From NCBI GenBank assembly GCA_038731975.1, contig JAVYQJ010000007.1, positions 18,020 to 82,019 of the forward strand: DNA of 64,000 bases, given 5' to 3'. The DNA comes from Thermofilaceae archaeon. Its GTDB lineage: Archaea > Thermoproteota > Thermoprotei > Thermofilales > Thermofilaceae. The position numbers were made by a program, and so were the translations under genes. The notes under the pieces were generated by a model. That model saw only the letters and a program-made list of their open reading frames with translations, ran no database searches and had not been told where the DNA came from. Below are positions 32,655 to 40,699 of this stretch, one piece after another; within the stretch, counting starts at the first letter, position 1, and each line of letters begins with the position of its first letter.

Positions 32655-33491
32655 TTAGCTGAACCTGGCTAGCAGCTTCGCTAGGCTGAGCTTCCTTAGG
32701 CTCGCGAGCTCTGCGGGCTGCTTAACCAAGTGCTTGAAGTTCTCCTCGAAGGCCGGCTTCTCGACATCGTAGAGCACGCCGAGCGGGATCTTCTCCGCCT
32801 CCAAGGCAAGGTTCAAAGCCGCCTTGAAGTCCGCGGGGTCGTGCCCCTCCAGCTTGTACAGCCTTCCCCTGATCTCGCGCCTCACGTCGTAGAAGGTGGG
32901 GCAGGGCTGAATAACGTCGATTATCGCGAAGCCCCTGTGGTTTACGGCGCGCTTAATCAGCTCCTTCAAGTGCTGGACGTCGTCGCTGAAGCCGCGAGCG
33001 ACGAAAGTCGCCCCGCTAGCCAAGGCTAGCAGAATTGGGTTGAAGGGCTCCTCCGGGTTCCCGGACGGCGTCGATCTGGTTCTAACACCCTTCGGGGTCG
33101 TGGGGCCCGCCTGGCCCGTCGTAAGGGCGAAGATCATGTTGTTGTGGACGATGACCGCGATACCTACGTTCCTCCGGGCCGCGTGGAGCAAGTGGCTGAG
33201 GCCGATCGAGTACGCGTCCCCGTCGCCGGTGTGGACGATAACCTTCAGGCTGGGGTTCGCCAGCTTCACGCCGACTGCAACGGGTACCGCCCTCCCGTGT
33301 ATCGCGTGGAAGGCGTTCACCCCCAGGTACTCCGTCATCCTGCCGTGGCAGCCGATGCCAGCAACCGCGACCACGCTCTCCGGCTTGAGCCCCAGCTCGG
33401 CGAGCGCCGCTCTCACTGCCGCGAGGATGCCGTAGTTCCCGCAGCCCGGGCACCACTGGGGCCGCCTACCCGTGTCGAAGGCGCTAGCCAC
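32655..33491 (-). CDS. 2-oxoacid:ferredoxin oxidoreductase beta subunit
   Basis: Thiamine diphosphate-binding subunit. CPGCGNYG and the GIGCHGR Cys, plus CPTF near residue 210, supply the [4Fe-4S] ligands, and GDGDAYSIG...NNM is the TPP-Mg motif. Starting at GTG 33491 gives 278 residues and places the first Cys near residue 15, as in Sulfolobus OFOR; the longer frame adds a non-conserved Ser/Arg stretch. Overlaps the alpha/gamma stop by 8 nt (GTGGCTAG). Oxidises pyruvate, 2-oxoglutarate or other 2-oxoacids to acyl-CoA. Confidence 0.92.
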   Translation of the reverse strand: MASAFDTGRRPQWCPGCGNYGILAAVRAALAELGLKPESVVAVAGIGCHGRMTEYLGVNAFHAIHGRAVPVAVGVKLANPSLKVIVHTGDGDAYSIGLSHLLHAARRNVGIAVIVHNNMIFALTTGQAGPTTPKGVRTRSTPSGNPEEPFNPILLALASGATFVARGFSDDVQHLKELIKRAVNHRGFAIIDVIQPCPTFYDVRREIRGRLYKLEGHDPADFKAALNLALEAEKIPLGVLYDVEKPAFEENFKHLVKQPAELASLRKLSLAKLLARFS

Positions 33492-35181
33492 CCCTCCCAC
33501 CCCGCACGAACTCCACGATCTCCTCCGGCTCCAACTGCCTCCCATCGTAGCGTAGCAGCAGCGAATCGGGCTCCCGCAGCAGGTGCTCCCTCACCAGCGA
33601 CGCCAGCTGCCCCGTCGCGTTGTTCTCGGCCACCAGCACTCTGCACCCCTCGAGCTCCCTCCCGAGCGATTGGGCTGGGAAGGGCTCAAGCCAGACGACT
33701 TGGACGAGCTTAACCCCCTCCAGCTCCCTCAGGGCTTCCAGCGCCACCATCTTCGTCGAGCCCCAGACGAGGAGCGCCACTCGACCCGAACCGTACACCT
33801 TCACCCCCCTCTCCTCCGCCAGCGCCCTCAGCATCCTGAGCTTCCTGAACCGCTTCTCCTGCATCCTCCTGACGGTCTCCGGGTCGACGGTAACGAACCC
33901 CTCCTCGTCGTGCTCGTTCGCATTCGCGTAGACCCTCGCGCCCCTCGTGCCGGGGAGCAGCATCGGCGAGACGCCGTCATCCGTCACGCGATACCTGGCA
34001 TAGCCCGCCGGTGCCTCACCAACGATGATGGACCCCTCGTCGGGCTCAACCCTCGGCAGCCCATCAATCGTCCAGTAGCTCTCCCCCAGGTACTTGTCGG
34101 TCAAGAGGATGACGGGAACCTGGTAGCGCCACGCAAGGTTCAGCGCCTCGCAGGTCAGCTGGTAGGCTTCAACCGGATCGCCCGGTGCCAACACAACGCG
34201 CGGGAACTCGCCGTGAGAAGCGTGGATGGCGAACCTCAAGTCGCCTTGAGCTGTGTGAGTGGGGAGCCCAGTGCTCGGTCCCGCCCGCTGGACGTTCACG
34301 ACCACGATCGGCGTCTCAGTCATCGCGGCTTCGCCGAGCGCCTCAGCCATCAGAGAGAAACCGGGGCCTGAGGTTGCGACGACAGCCCTCGCTCCGGCGT
34401 ACGCGGCTCCCACAGCCATGTTGATGGCCGCTAGCTCGCACTCGGCTTGAACCACGATAGCTCCAACCTCCTCCTGAACTTCAGCTAAGAAATGGAGGAT
34501 GGGGGAGGCGGGCGTGATCGGGTAGGCTGCGAAGAAGCTCATGCCCCCGGCTAGCGCCCCCAACGCGACAGCCGAGTTACCGTCTAAGAGCAGGCGCCCC
34601 CCTCGCGGCTCATACTTGAGCTTGAGGCTGGATAAGGCTTCAAGCTTAACCCCCAACTCGTAAGCCATCGTCGCGACTCGCACGTTGAGCTCCGCGAGCC
34701 TCTCCCGACCCCTGTAGTAGCTCTTCACCGCCTCGAGAATCGGCTCCAGCCTCGCACCCATCATTGCTAGGAGGGCGCTCAAACCCGCGACGTTCACCGC
34801 CACGGGAGGCGCACCAGCCTTTTCCACAACCTCTCGGAGGCCCAGCGCTACGATGCGCGCGTTGCTGCAAAGCCCCTTTGCAACAGACTCGTCGCAGACG
34901 ACTACCCCTCTACCCCCCAATCTCGCTTCGTGCAACCTGATGGTCTCCGCGTCGAGCGCGAGCAGCGCGTCGATCGACCGGCAGTGCGCGTACACGTTTT
35001 CGCCCAATCGACCCCTGACGAGAACCCACTGGTGCCCGCCCCGGATCGTACTAGGGTACTCGTTCGTCGCGAAGACGCTGTAGCCGTGGTAGAGCAGGGC
35101 TCTCGCTGCGATCGCTCCGGTGGCGAACACGCCCGAGCCGGCCGGCCCGCCAACCAGGACGGCTAGCTCCTTGGCAGCCAT
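33484..35181 (-). CDS. 2-oxoacid:ferredoxin oxidoreductase alpha subunit (gamma-alpha fusion)
   Basis: A 565-residue subunit: gamma domain (about 1-185) with VGGPAGSGVFATG and RGGHQW, then an alpha domain starting near residue 205 with the YPITPAS motif that governs 2-oxoacid recognition in Sulfolobus enzymes. It carries no ferredoxin domain, so it uses a separate ferredoxin. The fused two-subunit form is the crenarchaeal one with broad substrate range. Proximity to sucCD and gdhA suggests 2-oxoglutarate. ATG start 27 nt from CAAATATCAT (35203-35213 on this strand). Confidence 0.93.
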   Translation of the reverse strand: MAAKELAVLVGGPAGSGVFATGAIAARALLYHGYSVFATNEYPSTIRGGHQWVLVRGRLGENVYAHCRSIDALLALDAETIRLHEARLGGRGVVVCDESVAKGLCSNARIVALGLREVVEKAGAPPVAVNVAGLSALLAMMGARLEPILEAVKSYYRGRERLAELNVRVATMAYELGVKLEALSSLKLKYEPRGGRLLLDGNSAVALGALAGGMSFFAAYPITPASPILHFLAEVQEEVGAIVVQAECELAAINMAVGAAYAGARAVVATSGPGFSLMAEALGEAAMTETPIVVVNVQRAGPSTGLPTHTAQGDLRFAIHASHGEFPRVVLAPGDPVEAYQLTCEALNLAWRYQVPVILLTDKYLGESYWTIDGLPRVEPDEGSIIVGEAPAGYARYRVTDDGVSPMLLPGTRGARVYANANEHDEEGFVTVDPETVRRMQEKRFRKLRMLRALAEERGVKVYGSGRVALLVWGSTKMVALEALRELEGVKLVQVVWLEPFPAQSLGRELEGCRVLVAENNATGQLASLVREHLLREPDSLLLRYDGRQLEPEEIVEFVRGGRGG

Positions 35182-35377
35182 TACGCACGCGGTAGCTCAG
35201 AGTATGATATTTGTTGCTACTCATCGCGCGAAACACCATTGGAGCGCGCGTGCAGCCTCCGTTGCGAAACGGGCGATACCGCCAACCGTCCGCTAAAACT
35301 TCATTAACGGGGAGGCAGCCCCCCTGCCGACTCATTAGGCGTCCACATTTATTTACCGTTCGCCCCGATCCTCAAGC

Positions 35378-36646
35378 GTGAGCGAAAGCTCCTCTCAACT
35401 GCTCAGGACCGTGTTAACGACCCTACGAAGAGGGATTGAGCTGGGAGGTTTCCCGGAGCAGTTTTACACCATCCTGAGCAAGCCGGAAAGGGTGGTCATC
35501 GTCTCGATACCGGTCCGCATGGACGACAACAGGCTTGAGGTCTTCGAGGGCTTCAGAGTCCAGCACTGCAGCGCTCTGGGCCCCTACAAGGGCGGGATCC
35601 GATTCAACCCAAACGTCACGCTGGAGGACGATATCGCGCTAGCGATGCTGATGACTCTGAAGAACTCCCTTGCCGGCTTACCCTATGGGGGTGGGAAAGG
35701 GGCTGTTCGGGTGGACCCCCGCAAGCTCTCCCGGCGCGAACTGGAGATGCTGTCGAGAGGATACGTAAGAGCCCTATACTCCGTTCTCGGCGAGCTTCTC
35801 GATATCCCCGGACCCGACTCTGGGACCGATCAGCAAGTGATGGCGTGGATGGTCGACGAGTACAGCAGGTTGAAGGGCTATCCCAGCCCCGCCTCCTTCA
35901 CGGGTAAGCCGGTGGAGCTTGGCGGCGACCCGGCGAGGGTTTACGCGACCGGCTTCGGGTGCGCCGTAATCACGAAGCTGGCCGCTGAGGAATTCATCGG
36001 GACCTCGAAGGGGTTGACGCTGGCCATCCAGGGCTTCGGGAACGTGGGCTCCTGGCACGCCTACTGGGCCTCCAAGATGGGCTTCAAGATCGTCGCAATA
36101 TCCGATATCGGCGGCACGGTGTACGACCCCTCCGGCATCGACGTGGAAAAGGCAATGAAGGTCGTGAGGGAGACAGGAACGATCTACAATTACCCCGGTG
36201 GTGAGCACTCGAGGGATACGAAGGGGGCTCTCTACGCCGACGCCGATATCGTCGCCCCAGACGCGCTCGAGAACCAACTGACGGTCGAGAACGCGCACCT
36301 CGTCAAAGCGAAGATCGTGGTGGAGGGCGCCAACGGCCCCACCACCCCTGAGGCCGAGAGGATCCTGGCCGAGAGAGGAATCGTCGTGGTCCCGGACATG
36401 CTCGCCAACGCGGGTGGAGTTGTTACGAGCTACTTCGAGTGGGCTCAAAACCTTCAGCGCTGGAGCTGGGGCGAGGAGGAGACGAGGTCCAGGCTGGCAA
36501 AACTGATGGAGTCCAACTTCAGGAGGGTGTGCGAGCACTGGGAGAAGCTGAGGAGCCAGCGCAAGGACGCGTCCATGAGGGATGCGGCTGTCGTGGCCGC
36601 GCTGCAGCGCGTGTACGACGCCATGAAGCTTCGCGGCTGGATTTAA
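35378..36646 (+). CDS. gdhA: Glutamate dehydrogenase
   Basis: Hexameric NAD(P)-dependent enzyme linking glutamate and 2-oxoglutarate. KGGIRFNP and PYGGGKGAV carry the substrate lysines, the Asp of PGPDSGT the catalytic site, and QGFGNVGSW the nucleotide-binding loop; the [14 protein letters not shown] and LANAGGV segments close the active site. 422 residues, standard for archaeal GDH. GTG start 27 nt after CATTTATTTA, so leaderless. Feeds the adjacent ferredoxin oxidoreductase with 2-oxoglutarate during amino acid use. Confidence 0.95.
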   Translation: MSESSSQLLRTVLTTLRRGIELGGFPEQFYTILSKPERVVIVSIPVRMDDNRLEVFEGFRVQHCSALGPYKGGIRFNPNVTLEDDIALAMLMTLKNSLAGLPYGGGKGAVRVDPRKLSRRELEMLSRGYVRALYSVLGELLDIPGPDSGTDQQVMAWMVDEYSRLKGYPSPASFTGKPVELGGDPARVYATGFGCAVITKLAAEEFIGTSKGLTLAIQGFGNVGSWHAYWASKMGFKIVAISDIGGTVYDPSGIDVEKAMKVVRETGTIYNYPGGEHSRDTKGALYADADIVAPDALENQLTVENAHLVKAKIVVEGANGPTTPEAERILAERGIVVVPDMLANAGGVVTSYFEWAQNLQRWSWGEEETRSRLAKLMESNFRRVCEHWEKLRSQRKDASMRDAAVVAALQRVYDAMKLRGWI

Positions 36647-36695
36647 ACCCCCGACCTCGAGCTTCGCTTATATCTTCCCCATTCACGGCTCGCGC

Positions 36696-37421
36696 GTGGA
36701 AGAGGTCAGAAGACAGAAGGAGGAGATCAGGAGGAGGGTTTGGAGGCTGCTGAGGGAGAAGGGGGTTGCTAGGCCGCCCTTCCCCATTGAGGGGAGGATC
36801 CCGAACTTCGCGGGTGCCGAGGCGGCGGCCGCGCTGCTGGTACGCTCACGGGCCTTCCAGAAGGCCGAAGTAGTTTTCTGCAACCCCGATTCGCCGCAGA
36901 GGCCCGTCAGAGAGGCGGCACTGCACTACGGAAAGATGGTCGTGATGGCGTCGCCGAGGCTGAGGAGCGGGTTCCTCGTGCTGAACCCCTCCAAGATCCC
37001 CCGGAGCGCCTACCGGGAGGCCTCCACAATCGCCGGGGCCTTCAAGTACGGCAGCCAGACTCTCGACAAGCTGCCGCAGATCGATCTGAAGGTCGCCGGC
37101 AGCGTAGCAGTCAGCGCAGAGGGGGGGAGGGTGGGGAAGGGGGGCGGCTTCAGCGATCTCGAGTACGCCATTCTCAGGGAGCTCGGCGTTATCGACGAAG
37201 GGGTCCCGATCGCAACGACAGTCCACGACCTGCAGATCGTCGAGCGGATCCCGATGCTGAAGCACGATGTCCCCGTCGACCTCATCTTCACCCCCAAGGG
37301 CCAAATCGAAGTGAGCGGGCCGCGAAGGAGGCCTGAGGGGGTCTACTGGGAGCTGCTCAGCCGCGACAAGCTGGAATCGATACCGGTGCTAAAGATTCTC
37401 ATGGAGAGGAGGAACCTCTAG
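36696..37421 (+). CDS. 5-formyltetrahydrofolate cyclo-ligase family protein
   Basis: A 241-residue member of the 5-FTHF cyclo-ligase family (archaeal type). It begins with the helical KEEIRRRVWRLL segment and has the glycine-rich GGRVGKGGGFSDLEYAIL loop of the nucleotide/folate site and the VPVDLIFTPKGQI strand near the end. The activity in archaea, many of which use tetrahydromethanopterin, is unsettled, so the true substrate may be another formylated pterin. GTG start 25-26 nt after GCTTATATCT. Confidence 0.8.
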   Translation: MEEVRRQKEEIRRRVWRLLREKGVARPPFPIEGRIPNFAGAEAAAALLVRSRAFQKAEVVFCNPDSPQRPVREAALHYGKMVVMASPRLRSGFLVLNPSKIPRSAYREASTIAGAFKYGSQTLDKLPQIDLKVAGSVAVSAEGGRVGKGGGFSDLEYAILRELGVIDEGVPIATTVHDLQIVERIPMLKHDVPVDLIFTPKGQIEVSGPRRRPEGVYWELLSRDKLESIPVLKILMERRNL

Positions 37422-37483
37422 AAAGCTTCCTTCACCGCGTGCCGGTAGCTCAAACTTTAAAGCGCGGATGGCTTACCCACCGC

Positions 37484-37825
37484 GTGCCAGAGGGCTTCCG
37501 CGCGGCCGTCGAGGAAGCCGTGAGCGAGTACAACAGGCTGCACGGCGTTGAGGCTAGAGCCAGGATCGTGGAGCTGTCCAGCGACAGCTTCAAAGTGGAG
37601 TTCACGGGGAGCTTCTGCCTTACCTGCGGCTTCTACGACTACTTCGACGATTTAGCGTACCTTGTTAGAGAAAGGGGTTACCCGGTTAAAGCCGTGAGCA
37701 TCGAAGAGCGGGAGGGGGGCGCTATCGTCGAGTACAGGGTCACGGGTGAGATGGTGGGAGAAGGAGTGAGGAGCGCCCAGCCCGAGAGGGCGGTACTGAT
37801 TTTCGAGTGGAGAAGGGAGGGCTAA
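37484..37825 (+). CDS. Uncharacterised small protein
   Basis: A 113-residue soluble alpha/beta protein. A CLTCGFYDYFDD motif in the middle (two Cys, several aromatic and acidic residues) is its only distinctive feature, possibly a redox or metal site. The GTG at 37484 is chosen because ACTTTAAAG is centred 26 nt upstream; a start 45 nt earlier would include the promoter. Ends with a 4-nt overlap (CTAA) with the convergent nucleotidyltransferase gene. I do not recognise the family. Confidence 0.6.
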   Translation: MPEGFRAAVEEAVSEYNRLHGVEARARIVELSSDSFKVEFTGSFCLTCGFYDYFDDLAYLVRERGYPVKAVSIEEREGGAIVEYRVTGEMVGEGVRSAQPERAVLIFEWRREG

Positions 37826-38412
37826 CCGACCCAATCGCGGAGGGTCGGGGTCCGCTTGGCTACCCGGGCTATCACGGATTCGGGGCTCTCCCACTCCGGG
37901 ATCTCGATGCGCAGGTAGAGCCCAGTCCTACCCACCTCATCCCTCCTCGTGAGAGCCTTAACGCGGTCCATCACGGTATCGATGGAGACCCCCAGTAGAT
38001 CCGCCACCTCAGCCTCCCGGCCGATTACGGAGAACTCGATGTGCCCCGCGCCCGTCGGGATGATTGCGAGCAGCCTCTTGTTCACCCCCATTACCCTCTC
38101 GCCTCTGGTCAGCTGCTCCAGCGTGATCGAGCCGGCGAACCGGTAGAACTCCTCCTCCACCCTCGAGAGCTTGGCGAGGGGGATCGACACCTTCTCGCCG
38201 CCGCTGAGGTGGATGTAGAGCTTCGGAGTCGAGAGCGGTGTCGCCTGCACCAGCTCCCTGGCAGCGACAGCAAAGCCGGCCAGCCGCAAATGCTCCTCAA
38301 CAAGCGAGGGCGGGCGGGGGTCCAGGAGGGCGACGTCGATGTCGCTACCCCTGTGCACGTCCCCGCGCGCCACGCTCCCCACAAGGAGGCTGCCGGGCAG
38401 GGCCTGCATCAA
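37822..38412 (-). CDS. Nucleotidyltransferase-fold protein (MNT-like)
   Basis: The nucleotidyltransferase signature GSVARGDVHRGSDIDVALLD is at the N terminus, with Gly-Ser and the paired Asp; a predicted winged-helix segment (EVADLLGVSIDTVMDRVKALTRRDEVGR) follows, so it may bind nucleic acid. TTG/ATG at 38412-38407 are the only standard starts, but the frame remains open upstream with a plausible N-terminal helix (TPEQWQLLRELRLRAQRLM) lacking any standard start, so the real start may be a rare codon near 38490. It follows the zinc-ribbon gene without a gap, probably one transcript. Confidence 0.65.
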   Translation of the reverse strand: MMQALPGSLLVGSVARGDVHRGSDIDVALLDPRPPSLVEEHLRLAGFAVAARELVQATPLSTPKLYIHLSGGEKVSIPLAKLSRVEEEFYRFAGSITLEQLTRGERVMGVNKRLLAIIPTGAGHIEFSVIGREAEVADLLGVSIDTVMDRVKALTRRDEVGRTGLYLRIEIPEWESPESVIARVAKRTPTLRDWVG

Positions 38413-38491
38413 CCGCTGCGCCCTTAAGCGCAGCTCGCGGAGGAGCTGCCACTGCTCCGGCGTGTAGGCGACCTCGACGCCGTCCCTGACC

Positions 38492-38863
38492 TTAACCGGC
38501 TTTACCCTGCCTGATCCTCCTCGCGTACTCGATCACCCGGAGCAGGTTGAGGGCGACGTCCAAGGCCTCGGAGACCTCGGAGTAGTCCTTCGCGCTCCTC
38601 AGCTCAGCGGTCACCTGCGCTAGCCGCTCCACAGCGGCCCGCTCAAGCTCCTGCAGCGTTAGGTTTCCCCGGGCCTGCAGCTCCTCCTCATCGCTGCTCA
38701 CGATGACGAAGCGCTGACCGCAGCTTGGGCAGACAACCTCGCCAGTCTTCAACCGGAAGAGGGGGACGTTGCAGAAGGGGCACGTCTGCTCGAGCATCGC
38801 AGCCCCCGACTTAAGCATAGCAGCCATCTTCCTCACAACCTCGTCTTCCCGGGCGCTAGCCAT
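38492..38863 (-). CDS. Sjogren's syndrome/scleroderma autoantigen 1 (ZNRD2)-like zinc-ribbon protein
   Basis: About 123 residues. The N-terminal helix with KMAAMLKSGAAMLEQTCPFC followed closely by CPSCGQR forms the zinc ribbon that marks this archaeal/eukaryal family; the C-terminal half is a charged helical tail. The molecular role is unknown; eukaryal relatives are cytosolic autoantigens. ATG 38863 is preferred to TTG two codons upstream. It probably forms an operon with the downstream nucleotidyltransferase gene, an association I believe is seen in other Crenarchaeota. Confidence 0.8.
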   Translation of the reverse strand: MASAREDEVVRKMAAMLKSGAAMLEQTCPFCNVPLFRLKTGEVVCPSCGQRFVIVSSDEEELQARGNLTLQELERAAVERLAQVTAELRSAKDYSEVSEALDVALNLLRVIEYARRIRQGKAG

Positions 38864-38980
38864 ACCCAACGTACCGCCATTGCTGCTTACCCCAGCCTAA
38901 AAGCGTGACTGAGCAGCGAAACTTGGGTTAGCGGGCTGGGAGAAGAGCTTTAAGCGGCATCCCGCTTTCGCGGTGGTGCT

Positions 38981-39829
38981 GTGACTAAGGCCGCTTCTAG
39001 CAGCGTGGCTTCGAGCTGGGAGCTCGCGTCCAGGAGGTACGTGAGGGAGGCTCTCAACCGGTTCGGCATCAAGCCGAGGAAGAGGCTGGGCCAGCACTTC
39101 CTGGTGAGCAGGAGAGCTCTTGAAGCGATCCTGGAGGCGGTTGACCCGCGGGAGGGCGAGGTCGTGTACGAGATAGGGGCGGGCTTAGGTGCGTTGACAG
39201 CCGCTCTCGCGGAGAGGGGGGCCCGCGTGGTCGCCGTCGAGGTCGACGGGAGGCTGGTGGAGGCCCTTAGGGAGCGCTTCAGGGGGTGCCCGCTCGTCGA
39301 CATCCTGCACGGCGACGCGCTGCGCTTGCCGCTGCCGCGCTCCTCAAAGGTGGTGGGCAACATCCCCTACAGCATCTCCTCCCCGCTCATCGTAAAGCTG
39401 CTCCGCGAGCAGAGCTACGAGCTCGCCGTGCTTACGCTCCAGAGGGAGTTTGCGCTCAGGCTCGCAGCGAAGCCTGGAAGCAGGGATTACGGTAGACTCA
39501 GCGTTCTAGCGCAGCTGTACGCTAGCGTCGAGATCGTCGGCAGCGTGAGCCGGAAGGCCTTCTACCCGGAACCGGAGGTGGACTCGCTGATAGTCAAGCT
39601 CAAGCCGCGCAGAGAGCACATCCACCTTTTCCCCTGCGTGGAGGAACTCACAGCCCCCCTATTCTCGCAGAGGCGGAAGAAGCTCTCAAAGGTCCTCAAA
39701 CGGCTGGGGCTAGACCCCGAGGCCTTTGCCAGCTTCGTCGACCTGGAGAAGAGGGTCTACGAGCTGACGCCTACGGAGATCTTGAGGCTAGCGGAAGCCC
39801 GTCATACCAGCGTTTTACCCGCGCGCTAG
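38981..39829 (+). CDS. ksgA: rRNA adenine N6,N6-dimethyltransferase KsgA/Dim1
   Basis: Dimethylates the two adjacent adenines of the 3'-terminal loop of 16S rRNA. KPRKRLGQHFLV starts the Rossmann fold, EIGAGLGALTAAL is motif I, VEVDGRL the SAM-ribose acid, and GNIPYSISSPL the motif IV (NIPY) that holds the target base. The C-terminal helical domain has FSQRRKKLSKVLKRL. 282 residues, normal. GTG start; AGCTTTAAGC lies about 30 nt upstream. Confidence 0.95.
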   Translation: MTKAASSSVASSWELASRRYVREALNRFGIKPRKRLGQHFLVSRRALEAILEAVDPREGEVVYEIGAGLGALTAALAERGARVVAVEVDGRLVEALRERFRGCPLVDILHGDALRLPLPRSSKVVGNIPYSISSPLIVKLLREQSYELAVLTLQREFALRLAAKPGSRDYGRLSVLAQLYASVEIVGSVSRKAFYPEPEVDSLIVKLKPRREHIHLFPCVEELTAPLFSQRRKKLSKVLKRLGLDPEAFASFVDLEKRVYELTPTEILRLAEARHTSVLPAR

Positions 39830-39883
39830 CATCTCAGACCCCAAACTGCCCAAATATTGCCAGAGGTTGACGCAAGGATTGCA

Positions 39884-40048
39884 ATGACCGCGTCCCGCAC
39901 GGTTTACGTTCAAGTGCTGGAGCTGATGAGAACGAAGGTTGTAGAGGTTAAACCTTCGCTGGCTGCATCCCTCTCAGCTCGGAAGATGCGGCTCGAGCGC
40001 CTCCTGGAGGCTATTATGGCCGGCCAGCTGCACGTTGAGCTAAATTAA
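39884..40048 (+). CDS. Possible small protein of unknown function
   Basis: A 54-residue basic, mostly helical frame (ARKMRLERLLEAIMAG). CAAATATTG lies about 30 nt before the ATG, which supports expression; an alternative TTG start adds nine residues. No recognisable family, and the short length makes a chance frame possible. Confidence 0.35.
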   Translation: MTASRTVYVQVLELMRTKVVEVKPSLAASLSARKMRLERLLEAIMAGQLHVELN

Positions 40049-40158
40049 TGAGCCACAACCTGTAAGAGCTCCAGCCGATGAAAGGGTTTGGGCAAACCGA
40101 TTGATGAAGAACCGGAGCAGGCATTGAGGCGCAAGGAATAAATAGAGTTTCTCACAAT

Positions 40159-40659
40159 ATGCCTGTGGAAACCCAAATAATAGAGTTGGCTAAGGGTCTC
40201 GCCGGCATTAATGAACCCTTCGAGCACGCGATCATCGTCTACGAGGACGGCTACCTACTACACCTCAGGGGCTCAACGCTCGGCGTAGGGATCCCCCTCG
40301 TCACCGACCACGGTAGAGCCGTCGCGATCGTTCACTCCCACCCCGTTCCGCGGACAGCCCCATCCCTACCGGACCTCAGAGTGCTCCTCTCGATGAAGCA
40401 GCTCGGCGTCGAGAACCCCAAGCTAGCAACTGTATACTCGGACGGCCGCGAAGCAACAGTCACCGTGTACACTCTACGCTCAACGCCGCCGCCCCATCTG
40501 ATCCCGCTGCTGGAGCAGCACGCTCTCGAGTACGAGCGGTTGAACGTGGAGTCGCGCTTCGACCCGGCGATTTCGGAGAAACAGCTGCGCGAGCAGCACG
40601 CTCTCCTCAGCAGGCTGGGCTTGAGCATCGAAAGGTACCGCTTCAGGGTAGCGTCCTAG
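40159..40659 (+). CDS. JAB/MPN (JAMM) metalloprotease-like protein
   Basis: A 166-residue protein with a JAMM-type zinc motif, IVHSHPVPRTAPSLPDL (His-x-His-Pro, then Ser and Asp), on a compact alpha/beta domain, followed by a long helical tail of about 60 residues (EKQLREQHALLSRLG). JAMM proteins remove ubiquitin-like modifiers or SAMPs in archaea, or act in sulfur-carrier processing. No ubiquitin-like, E1 or proteasome gene is in the window. GAATAAATAG (40136-40145) fits a leaderless start at GTG 40165 slightly better than the ATG at 40159. Confidence 0.65.
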   Translation: MPVETQIIELAKGLAGINEPFEHAIIVYEDGYLLHLRGSTLGVGIPLVTDHGRAVAIVHSHPVPRTAPSLPDLRVLLSMKQLGVENPKLATVYSDGREATVTVYTLRSTPPPHLIPLLEQHALEYERLNVESRFDPAISEKQLREQHALLSRLGLSIERYRFRVAS

Positions 40660-40699
40660 CGGAATGCTTTATTACGCAGCGGGTAGCCGCGCTACCGCA

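Noticed and set aside
35290..35335. GC-rich repeat GGCAG-CCCCC-CTGCC upstream of gdhA as an operator
   Set aside because: The arms are only 5 bp and it lies away from both promoters. It is too weak to call.
40074..40126. Second C/D box-like arrangement (CCGATGA, CCGA, TGATGA, TTGA)
   Set aside because: Three of the four boxes deviate from consensus and D' and C' are only 1 nt apart, which archaeal C/D RNAs do not normally allow.
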